35,340 nt of DNA from Lentimicrobium sp. (GCA_023957275.1 JAMLHF010000043.1:1-35340); one strand, 5' to 3'; positions 7,803 through 16,776 are shown, numbered from the stretch's first letter. Program-made: numbers and translations. Notes: generated by a model from the sequence alone, not told the origin.

Positions 7803-8446
7803 TCACGCAACGACGCAAGGACGCAATGGTTATTTGATTTTCTTTCGGGTCTCACGCGAATCTGCCCAACGGCAGATGGGGTCACATTGAAGCAATGATT
7901 AATTGATTTTCCCGTGCTTTTAATGCACTAAGGTAATTGTTTATTAAAGATGATTTGCAATTCTTTGAAACCCATCCTTTAACAAACTTGCGTTGAAAAT
8001 AACCAGTAATCCTAATTTTAATCCGGTAATTTTCAGATAAGTCAGTACCTGCTTTTGATGAACCGGATTAATTTCACCGATAGATTTCAATTCAACAATA
8101 ACTTTATTTTCAATAATAACATCAGCCCGAAAACCCGTTTCCAGTTTCAAACTCTCCCATACTACAGGAATTGATTTTTGTCTTTCATAAGACAAATCCA
8201 ATTTATTTAATTCATAAGTCAGGATTTCTTCGTAAACAGATTCTAAAAGGCCAGGTCCTAAAACTTTATGAATCCTAAAACAAATATCCCAGATAATTTA
8301 GCAATTTCGTTTTCGGTCATAATAAATGATTTTATTGTTTTTGCTAGCGTACCTCCTGTGATATTTATTTCATTATTTGTTGATGTGACAAATCATCAGT
8401 TTTTCAATACTGAAAAACAACGTTGCGTCTTAGCGTCCTTGCGTGA
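7803..8446. mobile_element. octamer-arm element carrying a decayed GxxExxY gene
   Basis: The left arm (7803-7828) reads TCACGCAACGACGCAAGG then ACGCAATG. The right arm (8421-8446) is its reverse complement with about five differences (TCACGCAAGGACGCTAAG then ACGCAACG when reversed). Both are three copies of an 8-nt word of the form CGCAAnGA. A further partial word lies at 7761-7780, and ATCTGCC/GGCAGAT (7860-7866, 7871-7877) forms a hairpin inside the element. It fills the gap between the acyl-CoA dehydrogenase start and the carboxylase alpha stop; the right arm ends 4 bp from that stop codon (8451). Confidence 0.6.
7944..8320 (-). pseudogene. GxxExxY protein gene broken by a one-base frameshift
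   Basis: Translating from ATG at 8320 gives MTENEIAKLSG and then runs to a stop. Shifting frame near 8290-8297 gives WDICFRIHKVLGPGLLESVYEEILTYEL in pieces that match the family: the naming motif G-L-L-E-S-V-Y, then the nuclease-like GFRADVI and VELKS (D and E-x-K), and the usual NPVHQKQVLTYLK. The total of 377 nt is one short of a 125-codon gene plus stop, so one base was lost. The part after the shift has no ATG before an in-frame stop; a TTG at 8201 would give only an 85-residue fragment without the GxxExxY motif. It is related to the intact gene at 17224-17637. A sequencing or assembly error would be the alternative to true decay. Confidence 0.8.
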
Positions 8447-8450
8447 TTCT

Positions 8451-10433
8451 TTAAGACGTTGTGTCCAGATTCACCAAAAGTGCGGAGCCGTCCACGGTGT
8501 CGCCTTCCTTTACATACAGGCGTTTTATCAAGCCGTCGGCCGGACTCAGTACGTTGTTTTCCATCTTCATGGCTTCAACCACCACCAAAACCTGCCCTTT
8601 TTGTACTTTCTCACCCTCCGAAACATTTACCTTCATCACTTTCCCTGGCATGGGTGAGACAATTTTACTCAGGTCGGTCTTTAGTTCTCCCGCATTGAAG
8701 ACATCCACATGTTCGGGTCGGGCCATGTCAGCCCTTTCAAACTGAAACTGAAATCCGCAGATATTCACCGTGATCACGCCCATCTCATCCGCGCATGCAT
8801 GAAAGCTGTAGCTTAATCCATCCAGAATCAGATAGGATGCTGAATCGTCTTCGCGCAGCAACGCCTCCGTTAAGGCATTGTTCTCACGGATCTTTATCTT
8901 TCCCGGGGTTATGGAAATGAAATTCAGCTGGTGCTCCTGCCTGTCGAGCCGCAGTTTTGGTTCCGGGAGGTTTCGCCAGTAGCCTATAGTCTGCCAGACG
9001 CTGTCCTTCTTTTCATCTTTGATTTTAAGGCTCTCCAGTAATCCCGCCAGCAGTGGAATCCGCGGATCGACCGAAGCCTTCAGCGTCTTTACATGTGCGA
9101 TCAGATGATCGAGTTCGTCGTCGATGTACCGGGTGGTGATGGCATTGCGGATAAACGAATCGTGCTGTACCAGTCCGCTAAGAAAAGGAATATTGGTTTG
9201 TATGCCCTGAACGACGAACTGGCTCAGTGCATGGATCATCAGGTCGCGGGCATCTTCCCGTGTTTCGCCCCGGGTTATGAGTTTGCCGATCATGGGGTCG
9301 AAGGCGCTGTGAATTACCCCCTTGCCTTTGATTTCCATGCTGTCGACCCTTATATGCTGACCGGCCGGCTCACGATACAGATGAATTTTGCCGGGTGAGG
9401 GCATAAAGTTGTTAAACGGATCCTCCGCGTAAATCCTGCATTCAATGGCATGTCCTTTCTGCACCAGGCCAGACTGCTTAAACCTGAGTTTCTCTCCGTT
9501 GGCGATGCGGATCTGCTCTTCTACCAGGTCAACGCCGGTAGTCAGTTCAGTTACCGGATGCTCCACCTGTATGCGGGTGTTCATCTCCAGGAAGTAATAA
9601 TTCAGGTCTTTATCCACCAGAAATTCAATGGTTCCTGCGCTGTAATAGCCTATGGATGAAGCGAGCAGCACGGCCGATTCCCCCATCTTTTTCCTGACTC
9701 CGGGGGTGAGGGCCGGGGAGGGGGCTTCCTCTATGATCTTCTGATGCCGGCGCTGTGCGGAGCATTCACGTTCAAACAAATGCACCATATTGCCGTGCTT
9801 GTCGCCGAGTACCTGAAACTCGATGTGCCGCGGACCTTCGATGAACTGTTCGATATACACCGTGCCATCGCCGAAGTAATTCAATGCTTCGCGCGAGGTA
9901 TTTTCAAGTGCCTGCCCGAGTTCTCCGGGCGTACGGACGATGCGCATGCCCTTTCCGCCTCCGCCGGCTGCCGCTTTGATAAGCATGGGAAACCCGACCT
10001 TATCGTAATTTGCCAGCAAATAATCCGGGTCACCGGTAACCCCCGTGGTAACCGGAACCCCCAGTTTAACAGCTGCTTCGCGGGCGGCAATTTTATTCCC
10101 CATCGCCCTGACCGAAGCTGCCGAAGGCCCGACAAAGGTGATGCCTTCGCGTTCGCAGGCTTCTGAGAACAGGGGATTTTCGGAGAGAAACCCGTATCCG
10201 GGATGTATGGCGTTTGCCCCCGTTTTCTTCGCAGCGGCAATGACGGCTTCAATATTCAGGTAGGTTTCCGACAGATTTTCTCCGGGAAGCAAAACCGCCT
10301 CACCGGCCTGCAGCACATGCTGCGCGTCCCTGTCGTGATGTGAATACACAGCCACCACCGGAATGCTCATACGGCGGGCGGTTTTCTGGATGCGGAGGGC
10401 GATTTCGCCGCGGTTGGCTATAAGGAGTTTCAT
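8451..10433 (-). CDS. methylcrotonyl-CoA carboxylase alpha subunit (biotin carboxylase plus biotin carrier domain)
   Basis: 660 residues, the size of MCC alpha. The biotin carboxylase part opens with LLIANRGEIALR (3-14), then HPGYGFLSENP (77-87), the ATP-grasp loop AAAGGGGKGM (154-163) and EMNTRIQVEHPVTE (283-296). The C-terminal biotinyl domain carries EAMKMEN with the lysine to be biotinylated at K623. It carboxylates biotin with bicarbonate and ATP, and passes CO2 to the beta subunit encoded at 12136-13743 to make 3-methylglutaconyl-CoA. Propionyl- or acetyl-CoA carboxylase alpha subunits look similar, but the neighbours (MCC-type beta, hydratase, HMG-CoA lyase) settle the role. A repeat arm starts within about 2-5 bp of its ATG and another ends 4 bp from its stop, so both ends of the gene touch inserted elements. 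Confidence 0.94.
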   Translation of the reverse strand: MKLLIANRGEIALRIQKTARRMSIPVVAVYSHHDRDAQHVLQAGEAVLLPGENLSETYLNIEAVIAAAKKTGANAIHPGYGFLSENPLFSEACEREGITFVGPSAASVRAMGNKIAAREAAVKLGVPVTTGVTGDPDYLLANYDKVGFPMLIKAAAGGGGKGMRIVRTPGELGQALENTSREALNYFGDGTVYIEQFIEGPRHIEFQVLGDKHGNMVHLFERECSAQRRHQKIIEEAPSPALTPGVRKKMGESAVLLASSIGYYSAGTIEFLVDKDLNYYFLEMNTRIQVEHPVTELTTGVDLVEEQIRIANGEKLRFKQSGLVQKGHAIECRIYAEDPFNNFMPSPGKIHLYREPAGQHIRVDSMEIKGKGVIHSAFDPMIGKLITRGETREDARDLMIHALSQFVVQGIQTNIPFLSGLVQHDSFIRNAITTRYIDDELDHLIAHVKTLKASVDPRIPLLAGLLESLKIKDEKKDSVWQTIGYWRNLPEPKLRLDRQEHQLNFISITPGKIKIRENNALTEALLREDDSASYLILDGLSYSFHACADEMGVITVNICGFQFQFERADMARPEHVDVFNAGELKTDLSKIVSPMPGKVMKVNVSEGEKVQKGQVLVVVEAMKMENNVLSPADGLIKRLYVKEGDTVDGSALLVNLDTTS

Positions 10434-10434
10434 G

Positions 10435-11171
10435 GAGATTTCGGATTTTGGAATGCGGATTTCGGATTGCTTGCCATTTTGCTGGTTTTGCCTTTGTAAG
10501 AAGTTTAAAGCAAAATCCCGGGTTTTTGTTTAATCACCACTATCTTAATGTTTTTCTTGAAGTTTTGATTGATGCCACCGTAATTGCAATTATTTCAGAG
10601 ACCTCCTTCAGTAATGGCCCAACTTCTTCTTCACGGGCAAGATTTATTGCTTTTACCAATTCAAGCCAAAGTTCTGTTTCATCTGCTTCTTCTTCAACAA
10701 TTCCCATCTTGGCAATAAAATCTCTGGCTGATTTAGCCCTGCATGCTGCCCGGTAATTTGCTGCCATTGAAGTTGCAGATTTAATGATTTGATATGCGAT
10801 CACTTTGCTTTCCTGACTAATCGGGAATCCTTTTGTAAGTCTGATTACTGCAATTGCCAGGTTCATCAGTCTTTTTTGCATTTCATACTTATCCATGACT
10901 ATTGTGTTTTAAAATGTTTAGAAAATGATTTGGTTTTCTGTATAAAAATTATTTCACAATTTGTCTTAAGATCGCCGTCCAGGTCACAATTTGAAATTTG
11001 CAATCCCTGGTTTTCCCGTGATGAGAAGCTTTGTATGGCAGGCACAATCCGCAATCCGCAACCGAACGAAAGTGGGCTCACCTTAGGCAATCCGCAATCT
11101 CTCGTTAATCGGCTATCACCGTCTCACGTGACAAGCGCAATCCACAATCCACAATCCGCAATCCGCAATCA
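10435..11171. mobile_element. heptamer-arm element carrying a second four-helix-bundle gene
   Basis: The left arm is four heptamers ATTTCGG, ATTTTGG, AATGCGG, ATTTCGG plus a partial one (10438-10469), beginning 1-5 bp from the MCC alpha start. The right arm is five exact-length heptamers GCAATCC, ACAATCC, ACAATCC, GCAATCC, GCAATCA (11137-11171), which are the left words reversed (ATTGCGG). The last heptamer contains the hydratase stop codon (11169-11171). Inside the right arm are module Y (11051-11094) and module X (11096-11143), shared with 4185-4268. The gene at 10540-10896 is the only cargo. This is one of the clearest examples of the shared plan in this window. Confidence 0.65.
10540..10896 (-). 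CDS. four helix bundle protein (S23/IVP-like family), second subtype
   Basis: 118 residues, intact from ATG at 10896. It belongs to the subtype whose core is TSMAANYRAACRAKS (residues 42-56) followed by DFIAKMGIVEEEADET (59-74) and LWLELV. It differs clearly from the family member at 6014-6379 and is not a recent copy of it. Its biochemical role is unknown; the conserved NYRAACRA segment is typical of stand-alone members. It is transcribed with the leucine operon between the hydratase and MCC alpha genes. It sits inside the inverted heptamer arms at 10438-10469 and 11137-11171, which suggests it travels with them. Confidence 0.92.
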   Translation of the reverse strand: MDKYEMQKRLMNLAIAVIRLTKGFPISQESKVIAYQIIKSATSMAANYRAACRAKSARDFIAKMGIVEEEADETELWLELVKAINLAREEEVGPLLKEVSEIIAITVASIKTSRKTLR

Positions 11172-11957
11172 GAAATTCCATCTAGCTTTTCTTTTCTCCA
11201 GAAACGCCGCCATCCCTTCCTGGCCTTCTTCCGAGGCGCGGATTTCGGCGATGATGCGGGCGGTAAAGCTGAGCGCCTCTTCCAGGTCTATTTTGTTGCA
11301 CACCTCATCGATCAGGTTTTTGCAGTGCGTCATGGCTTTGGGGCCGCTGCTCATCAGCAGGGCGATCAGGTCATTCAGATAATTTTCCAGCGCATTTGCC
11401 GGGAGCGATTTGTTGACCAGCCTGAAGTGTTCGGCCTCTTTCCCCTTGATGCGCTTTCCGGTAAGCATAAGCTCACGTGCCCCGTATTCTCCCACGCGTT
11501 TGATCACATAGGGCGAAATACAGGCGGGTACGATGCCTATTTTAACTTCGGAAAGCGAAAAAACCGTTTCATCATCGCAAATGGCCATATCGCAGGCAGC
11601 AAGCAGTCCGTTGGCTCCGCCTATGGCCGCTCCGTGTACCACGGCAATGGTGGGTTTCGGACAGTTGTAGATGGCGTAGAAACACTCCGAAAGCTGCAGA
11701 CTCTCTTTGTAATTCTGTTCGTAGCTGTACTTCGCCACATCGCGCATCCAGTTGAGGTCGGCCCCGGCACAGAAAGACTTCCCGCGCCCGCGGAGCAGCA
11801 CTACCCGGATGTCGTCCATCTTACCGATTTCCGTGAAGATCTCGAGCACTTCCGAAATCATTACCTCGTTAAAGGCATTGTGTATCTGCGGGCGATTCAG
11901 CCAGACGGTTGCTGTCTGATCCGAGATTTGGATTTCCAGGGTAGCATATGCTTTCAT
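11169..11957 (-). CDS. methylglutaconyl-CoA hydratase (enoyl-CoA hydratase/isomerase family)
   Basis: Adds water to 3-methylglutaconyl-CoA to give HMG-CoA. Crotonase-family features are the oxyanion-hole segments CAGADLNWM (63-71) and HGAAIGGANG (108-117), and the SEVKIGIVPACISPYV stretch (136-151) with the conserved acidic residue at E137. The CAGADLxWM form and the ISPYV element are what I expect of the leucine-pathway hydratase rather than a general enoyl-CoA hydratase. I chose ATG at 11957 (262 aa); a start at 11993 would add 12 polar residues (MSEHQNQQHKLN) not expected in the family. The C-terminus ends normally at KARWNF, and the stop TGA lies within the last heptamer of a repeat array. 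Confidence 0.9.
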   Translation of the reverse strand: MKAYATLEIQISDQTATVWLNRPQIHNAFNEVMISEVLEIFTEIGKMDDIRVVLLRGRGKSFCAGADLNWMRDVAKYSYEQNYKESLQLSECFYAIYNCPKPTIAVVHGAAIGGANGLLAACDMAICDDETVFSLSEVKIGIVPACISPYVIKRVGEYGARELMLTGKRIKGKEAEHFRLVNKSLPANALENYLNDLIALLMSSGPKAMTHCKNLIDEVCNKIDLEEALSFTARIIAEIRASEEGQEGMAAFLEKRKARWNF

Positions 11958-11996
11958 ATTTAATTTATGTTGTTGGTTTTGATGTTCTGACATGCC

Positions 11997-12135
11997 TCAC
12001 GCAAAGACGCTATGACGCAACGATATTTTTTGAATTCAGATGCCGGGAATCGGAGAATTTCTCGTCCCTCGTCCCGGACCCTGAGCGTGAACCCTGAGCA
12101 TAGCCGAAGGGGAGCCGAAGGGCCGTCCCTCGCCC
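11997..12135. repeat. composite gene-less repeat block between hydratase and MCC beta
   Basis: Two families lie side by side. CTCACGCAAAGACGCTATG then ACGCAACG (11997-12023) is an octamer arm like those at 7803 and 8421. From 12061, TCGTCCCTCGTCCC, the word CCCTGAGC in two degenerate copies, GCCGAAGGGG and a final GTCCCTCGCCCC (to 12136) belong to the family at 5908-6583. The block ends directly on the MCC beta stop codon TAG (12136-12138). No gene lies inside it. It may be the remains of two nested insertions. Confidence 0.65.
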
Positions 12136-13743
12136 CTACATCCGGAACACCCCGTACTTCGTCTCCTCCCACAGCTTATTCATCGATGCAGAAATGCCCA
12201 TGGCGATGATTTTCCGGGTATCCACCGGGTCAATAATCCCGTCGTCCCACAGCCGGGCCGTGCTGTAGTAGGCGGAGCCTTCCTCCTCATATTTTTTCAG
12301 GATGGATTGCCGGAGGGCTTCCTTTTCGGCTTCGGGCAGGGTTTTGCCCCGGGCTTTGAGTTGCTCTTCCTTTACGGTGGTAAGCACTCCGGCAGCCTGT
12401 TCGCCGCCCATGACCGATATTTTGGCGTTGGGCCACATAAACAACAGCCGGGGTTCATAGGCACGGCCCGCCATGGCGTAATTTCCGGCCCCGAACGAAC
12501 CGCCGAATACCACCGTGAACTTGGGAACACGGGCATTGGCGACGGCATGAACCAGTTTGGCTCCGTCGCGGGCAATTCCCCGGCGTTCATAATCCCGTCC
12601 CACAATAAAGCCGGTGATGTTTTGCAGGAAAAGTACGGGGACCTTCCGGGAGGTACAGAGTTCGATAAAGTGGGCGCCTTTCAGGGCGGTTTCGCCGAAA
12701 AGCACGCCGTTGTTGGCCAGTATGCCCACCGGAAATCCCATGATGTGCGCAAACCCCGTGGTAAGGGTAGGGGCATAGCGGGCTTTGAACTCATGAAAAC
12801 GGCTGCCGTCAACCATGCGGGCGATGATTTCTTTCGAGTCAACCGGTTTGCGAAGGTCAAGGGGAGCAATACCGTAGAGCTCTTCCGGGTTGTAGTAAGG
12901 TTCTTCAATGGGCTGGATATCCAGCGGCTGACGGGCGGCAGGTTTTAGTGTTCTGAAAATATCGCGGCAGATGCGGATGGCATGCTGATCGTTCTCGGCC
13001 ATATGATCGGCCACCCCCGAAATGGAGGTATGCACGTCGGCGCCCCCCAGCTCCTCGGCGGTGACTTCTTCGCCGGTTGCGGCCTTTACCAGGGGCGGGC
13101 CGCCGATAAAAATGGTTCCCTGGTTGCGCACAATGATGGTTTCATCGCTCATGGCCGGCACGTAGGCGCCACCGGCGGTGCAACTGCCCATCACGATCGC
13201 AATCTGGGGGATCCCTTCGGCCGACATGCGCGCCTGGTTGAAGAAAAAGCGCCCGAAATCGTATTTATCCGGAAAAACCTTTGCCTGTTCGGGAAGAAAA
13301 ACCCCGCCCGAATCCACCATATACACGCAGGGCAGGTGGTTTTCCATGGCAATTTCCTGGGCACGCACGTGCTTTTTGATGGTTTCCTGCACATAGGTCC
13401 CCCCTTTTACGGTGGCATCGTTGGCCACGATCATGGTTTCACGGCCGTGGATTACACCGATACCGGTAATGATTCCGGCCGACGGGAACTCGTTGTTGTG
13501 AATGCCGAAAGCCGCCAGGGTTGACAATTCGAGGAAGGGCGTGTTGGGGTCAACAAGCAGGTCGATGCGCTCGCGGGCAAGCAGTTTGCCGCGTTCCTTG
13601 TGTTTCTTCACGGCCTGTTCGGGCGCTCCGTGAATGGCATCGGCCATGCGCTGCCTGTATTGCCCCAGCAACTGCTGAAAGGCTTCAGAATTCGAAAGGA
13701 ATTCCGCCGATTTTGTGTCAATTTTCGATTCGATGCGGTACAA
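12136..13743 (-). CDS. methylcrotonyl-CoA carboxylase beta subunit (carboxyltransferase)
   Basis: 535 residues, the MCC beta length. It transfers CO2 from biotin on the alpha subunit to 3-methylcrotonyl-CoA. Recognisable segments are [12 protein letters not shown] (142-153), [16 protein letters not shown] (186-201), QNITGFIVG (374-382) and [18 protein letters not shown] (414-431) followed by [20 protein letters not shown]. The last is the MCC beta form and separates it from propionyl-CoA carboxylase beta. It is the first gene of the operon. The best start is an unusual TTG at 13743, which gives the usual N-terminus ([11 protein letters not shown]). No ATG occurs upstream before an in-frame TAA, and the first internal ATG is about 33 codons in. 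The stop codon is flush with a repeat block. Confidence 0.95.
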   Translation of the reverse strand: MYRIESKIDTKSAEFLSNSEAFQQLLGQYRQRMADAIHGAPEQAVKKHKERGKLLARERIDLLVDPNTPFLELSTLAAFGIHNNEFPSAGIITGIGVIHGRETMIVANDATVKGGTYVQETIKKHVRAQEIAMENHLPCVYMVDSGGVFLPEQAKVFPDKYDFGRFFFNQARMSAEGIPQIAIVMGSCTAGGAYVPAMSDETIIVRNQGTIFIGGPPLVKAATGEEVTAEELGGADVHTSISGVADHMAENDQHAIRICRDIFRTLKPAARQPLDIQPIEEPYYNPEELYGIAPLDLRKPVDSKEIIARMVDGSRFHEFKARYAPTLTTGFAHIMGFPVGILANNGVLFGETALKGAHFIELCTSRKVPVLFLQNITGFIVGRDYERRGIARDGAKLVHAVANARVPKFTVVFGGSFGAGNYAMAGRAYEPRLLFMWPNAKISVMGGEQAAGVLTTVKEEQLKARGKTLPEAEKEALRQSILKKYEEEGSAYYSTARLWDDGIIDPVDTRKIIAMGISASMNKLWEETKYGVFRM

Positions 13744-14356
13744 AGCGGGAGGGTTTAAGTGTTTTCCGGTTAATTGATTGCTAATTTAAGGAAATATAGC
13801 GTAAACATTTAAACAGCCGGGAATATGTGTTGTTCATAACCGGCTTCCTCAATCGGGACCGGAATCAGAACATACTTCCGTTGTCCGGCTGACGAAGCCT
13901 TCCAAATTGAGTGTGTTCAGCATAGTGTTCCTTTAAAGGCTCTAATCTTATATTGGTTCAGGATTATCTGTATAGTAAATTATCAAAACGAAATCAATTA
14001 AATATCAGGAAGTTAGATTTAAAATATCTTGATGCAGAAAAGAAGGGATCCAGAACCAAAGTTGTATGCTATGGGAGCTACAGGTTACATGAGATATCAG
14101 ATTGCGGAGTTTTTATGATTAACCATGAACAGGCTTATGACTTGAACTCTCCGGAACCACCATTGATCGTATAATCATGACCATAAGCTGAATTTCATCG
14201 GAATAATTCCTTGGTAAAATCAATGGAATGATAACTTTTATAATTTCAAATAGGGGTAAAGTGATAAATAATTGTCTTATATATATCATAAAGTTATAGA
14301 GTCATCTATTTCCGGTTGCCCGGTCCTGGTTCATTATAATTTATAGCCAACCGCAT
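13744..14356. other. intergenic region between divergent operon and beta-helix gene
   Basis: This should hold the promoter of the leucine operon on the minus strand. TATATTTC read on that strand (13791-13798) resembles the -7 box TAnnTTTG but ends in C, and no clear -33 TTG was found. A 73-codon frame at 13953-14174 on the plus strand begins only with TTG and resembles no family I know; it may be a gene remnant. No hairpin or RNA gene was recognised. Confidence 0.4.
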
Positions 14357-15919
14357 ATGAAAAAGTCTTTTACTATCTATCGTCTGATTTTCCCGGTTTT
14401 GCTGGCAATGAGTTTTACTACAAAACTCTTTTCAGCACAGATTCATATTCCTGAGGATTTTCCTTCAATACAACAGGGCATTGACGCTTCTTTTGATGGT
14501 GATTCGGTCATTGTTGCTCCCGGTAGCTGGTATGAGCACCTGAGTTATGACGGCAAAAACATCACCCTGGGGTCGTGGTTCATTACAACCGGTGATACCG
14601 CGTATATCCGGCAAACCATATTGGACGGTAGCAATACAGGTAGATTAATTTCTGTCTCAGACATTTACGGTTTAGCAAGGATCAGTGGGTTTACGATAAT
14701 TAACGGGTATTCCGGCGAAGGCTCTGCCATCAGGATTACGAATAGCCACTTGCAGGCAGACCATCTGAACATTCTGAATTGCACAGCGGAATGTGGCAAC
14801 AATCAATTTGTATACGGAGGTGGAATATTCTGCTGGGCATCTACCTTGATAATCAGTGATTTCATATTTGATAATAACCGGGTGCTATGTTCAACTTCTG
14901 GAGTGAATCCGGAAGGTGGGGCACTTTTTGCCGGCAATTCTGAACTTCATCTTATCAGAGGTAAGTTTATCGACAATTGTGCTTATCTTGGGGGAGGTAT
15001 TTGTTTCTCAAACAACTGCACTGCATTTATTGAACAGGTTGATTTTATTGATAATGAGGCTCCCTGGCCGGGTGGAGGTATTTGTGCTTTCGGAGGAGAA
15101 TTGAATATTTCTGAATGCACTTTCCGGGGAAATACAGGTGACGGCATTTATTCAATGTTCGAAGGCTCCCTTGATATACAGAATTGCCTTTTTGCATACA
15201 ACGAAAGAAGTGCAATCAGTATTTTTGATCAGGAGTTGACTATCATCAATTCGACTTTTGCGTCAAACGGCTCCTATCATAATCTTTATATCAGTGCTCC
15301 GGAAGCACGTATTTTTAATTCCATCATCTGGGGTGAAAGTAATCATGAAATTAACTTTACAGGGCCGTCAAATAATTTATATCTGATCCATTCACTTATC
15401 CGAAACGGAGCCTCCGGGATTTTGGGTGATGTAACAAAACACATCATTGGTCCGTTATTTTCAGCGGATCCTCAATTTGCCGATACCTTGGCATTCCGCC
15501 TATCCGATAGCAGTCCCGGCATCGGTGCGGGCATTGATACCATCACTTCCTATCCCTTCCTTGCTGCTCCGGGGTTTGATCTTGACCTGAATCCACGCCC
15601 GGTTCCATCCGGGTCAGCACCTGACCTCGGGGTCAGAGAGCATGAGCTCGGCAGCCCGGTTACCGGGTTTATAAATAAGGACGTTCAAAATGAAGCCATC
15701 GTTGTTTTTCAGCCGGAGAGTGGAATTGTCCGGATTTCAGGAGAAGAAGTTAAATCAGTTTCCGTTTTCAATGCCGGTGGCAAACTGGTCAGTTTCTCTG
15801 ATAAGTTAACCCGCGGTCAGGCATTGGTTGACCTGAGGGATAACCCGGCAGGTATCTATCTGTTAATCATGCTAATGAAAAGCGACAGAAGCGTGGTCCG
15901 TAAAGTGATAATATGGTGA
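14357..15919 (+). CDS. secreted right-handed beta-helix protein with T9SS sorting domain
   Basis: 520 residues. A signal peptide is visible (MKKSFTIYRLIFPVLLAMSF, cleavage probably after KLFSA near residue 27). The body is a parallel beta-helix of the pectate-lyase-like/DUF1565 kind, with repeated coils such as NSHLQADHLNILNC, GGIFCWASTLIISD, GGICFSNNCTAFIE and GGELNISECTFRGN. It then has the SSPGIGAG and PDLGVREHE segments usual in choice-of-anchor Q-type surface proteins. The last 70 residues (VSVFNAGGKLVSF through VRKVIIW) fit a type A sorting domain, so it is likely exported by the type IX system and anchored or released outside. No catalytic residues can be assigned. It stands alone between the leucine operon and the convergent MBL-fold gene. 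Confidence 0.85.
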   Translation: MKKSFTIYRLIFPVLLAMSFTTKLFSAQIHIPEDFPSIQQGIDASFDGDSVIVAPGSWYEHLSYDGKNITLGSWFITTGDTAYIRQTILDGSNTGRLISVSDIYGLARISGFTIINGYSGEGSAIRITNSHLQADHLNILNCTAECGNNQFVYGGGIFCWASTLIISDFIFDNNRVLCSTSGVNPEGGALFAGNSELHLIRGKFIDNCAYLGGGICFSNNCTAFIEQVDFIDNEAPWPGGGICAFGGELNISECTFRGNTGDGIYSMFEGSLDIQNCLFAYNERSAISIFDQELTIINSTFASNGSYHNLYISAPEARIFNSIIWGESNHEINFTGPSNNLYLIHSLIRNGASGILGDVTKHIIGPLFSADPQFADTLAFRLSDSSPGIGAGIDTITSYPFLAAPGFDLDLNPRPVPSGSAPDLGVREHELGSPVTGFINKDVQNEAIVVFQPESGIVRISGEEVKSVSVFNAGGKLVSFSDKLTRGQALVDLRDNPAGIYLLIMLMKSDRSVVRKVIIW

Positions 15920-15936
15920 TATCAGGGATTAACAAC

Positions 15937-16776
15937 TCAAAGATCCAATATTTTCATCACCTCACCCACCTTAATCCCCTTCTCTGTCCGTGCCAGGGTG
16001 CAGCATTCTGTATAAAGGTCGTGCTCGAAAAATAAGACATAACCTTTGTCCACAGCTTCTTCCAGAAAAACCTCTTTTTCATCCAGGGTGATCAGCGGGC
16101 GGGTGTCGTAGCTCATCACCCAGGGTAGTGGCAGGTGGGCCGCGGTGGGCAGCAGGTCGCTGGTAAAAACAATGGTTTTGCCCTTGTATTTTATAAACGG
16201 AATGGCCTGACCGTCGGTGTGGCCATTGTAAAAGCGGACTCCGATGCCCGGGAATAGCTCGCCCGGATGATCAAATAATTTCAGGCGGCCGCTTTCTTCA
16301 ATGGGCTGTATGTTTTCTTTCAGAAATGAAGCACTTTCGCGGCGGTTGGCATGCATGGCCCATTCCCACTGGGGAGCGCTGATCCAATAAGTGGCATTTG
16401 GAAATACGGTTTCAAACCCGCTGCGGTCCGCTTTGTATTTTACACTTCCCCCCGCATGGTCGAAGTGCAGGTGGGTGAGAAACATATCGGTGATGTCTTC
16501 GGGTGCAAACCCGGCCGCCGCCAGGGATTTTATCAGACTATCGTCGCCGTTGAGATGGTAATGGCTGAAGAATTTTTCGCTTTGTTTGTCCCCGATGCCG
16601 TTGTTGATCAGAATTCTGCGGTCTCCGTCCACCACCAGCAGACAGCGCATGGTCATATTGATCATGTTGTTTTCGTCGGAAGGGTAATGTTTGCTCCACA
16701 ACGATTTGGGGACAACGCCAAACATGGCGCCGCCGTCAAGCTTGAAATTTCCGGTCGGGATAGCGAAAAGTTGCAT
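15937..16776 (-). CDS. MBL-fold metallohydrolase (lactonase-like)
   Basis: 279 residues, cytoplasmic, no signal peptide. The metal-binding motif THLHFDHAGG (residues 101-110) gives H102, H104, D106 and H107. Further ligands are the histidine in NGHTDGQ, the aspartate in FTSDLLP and the histidine in FFEHDLY. The order and spacing are those of the group that includes N-acyl homoserine lactonases and related lactonases. The substrate cannot be told from sequence; lactone or other ester hydrolysis is the safest statement. It converges with the beta-helix gene (17-bp gap) and its start faces the repeat array at 16858-18020. Confidence 0.88.
   Translation of the reverse strand: MQLFAIPTGNFKLDGGAMFGVVPKSLWSKHYPSDENNMINMTMRCLLVVDGDRRILINNGIGDKQSEKFFSHYHLNGDDSLIKSLAAAGFAPEDITDMFLTHLHFDHAGGSVKYKADRSGFETVFPNATYWISAPQWEWAMHANRRESASFLKENIQPIEESGRLKLFDHPGELFPGIGVRFYNGHTDGQAIPFIKYKGKTIVFTSDLLPTAAHLPLPWVMSYDTRPLITLDEKEVFLEEAVDKGYVLFFEHDLYTECCTLARTEKGIKVGEVMKILDL

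Noticed and set aside
12012-12209. 65-codon frame containing PEHSRRGAEG
   Set aside because: It is the repeat read as protein, running antisense into MCC beta.
8451-13743. Propionyl-CoA or acetyl-CoA carboxylase instead of methylcrotonyl-CoA carboxylase
   Set aside because: The beta subunit has the MCC-type [20 protein letters not shown] segment, and the neighbours encode the next steps of leucine degradation.
13953-14174. 73-codon plus-strand frame
   Set aside because: It begins with TTG, has no ribosome binding site and resembles no known family; kept only as a note on the intergenic region.
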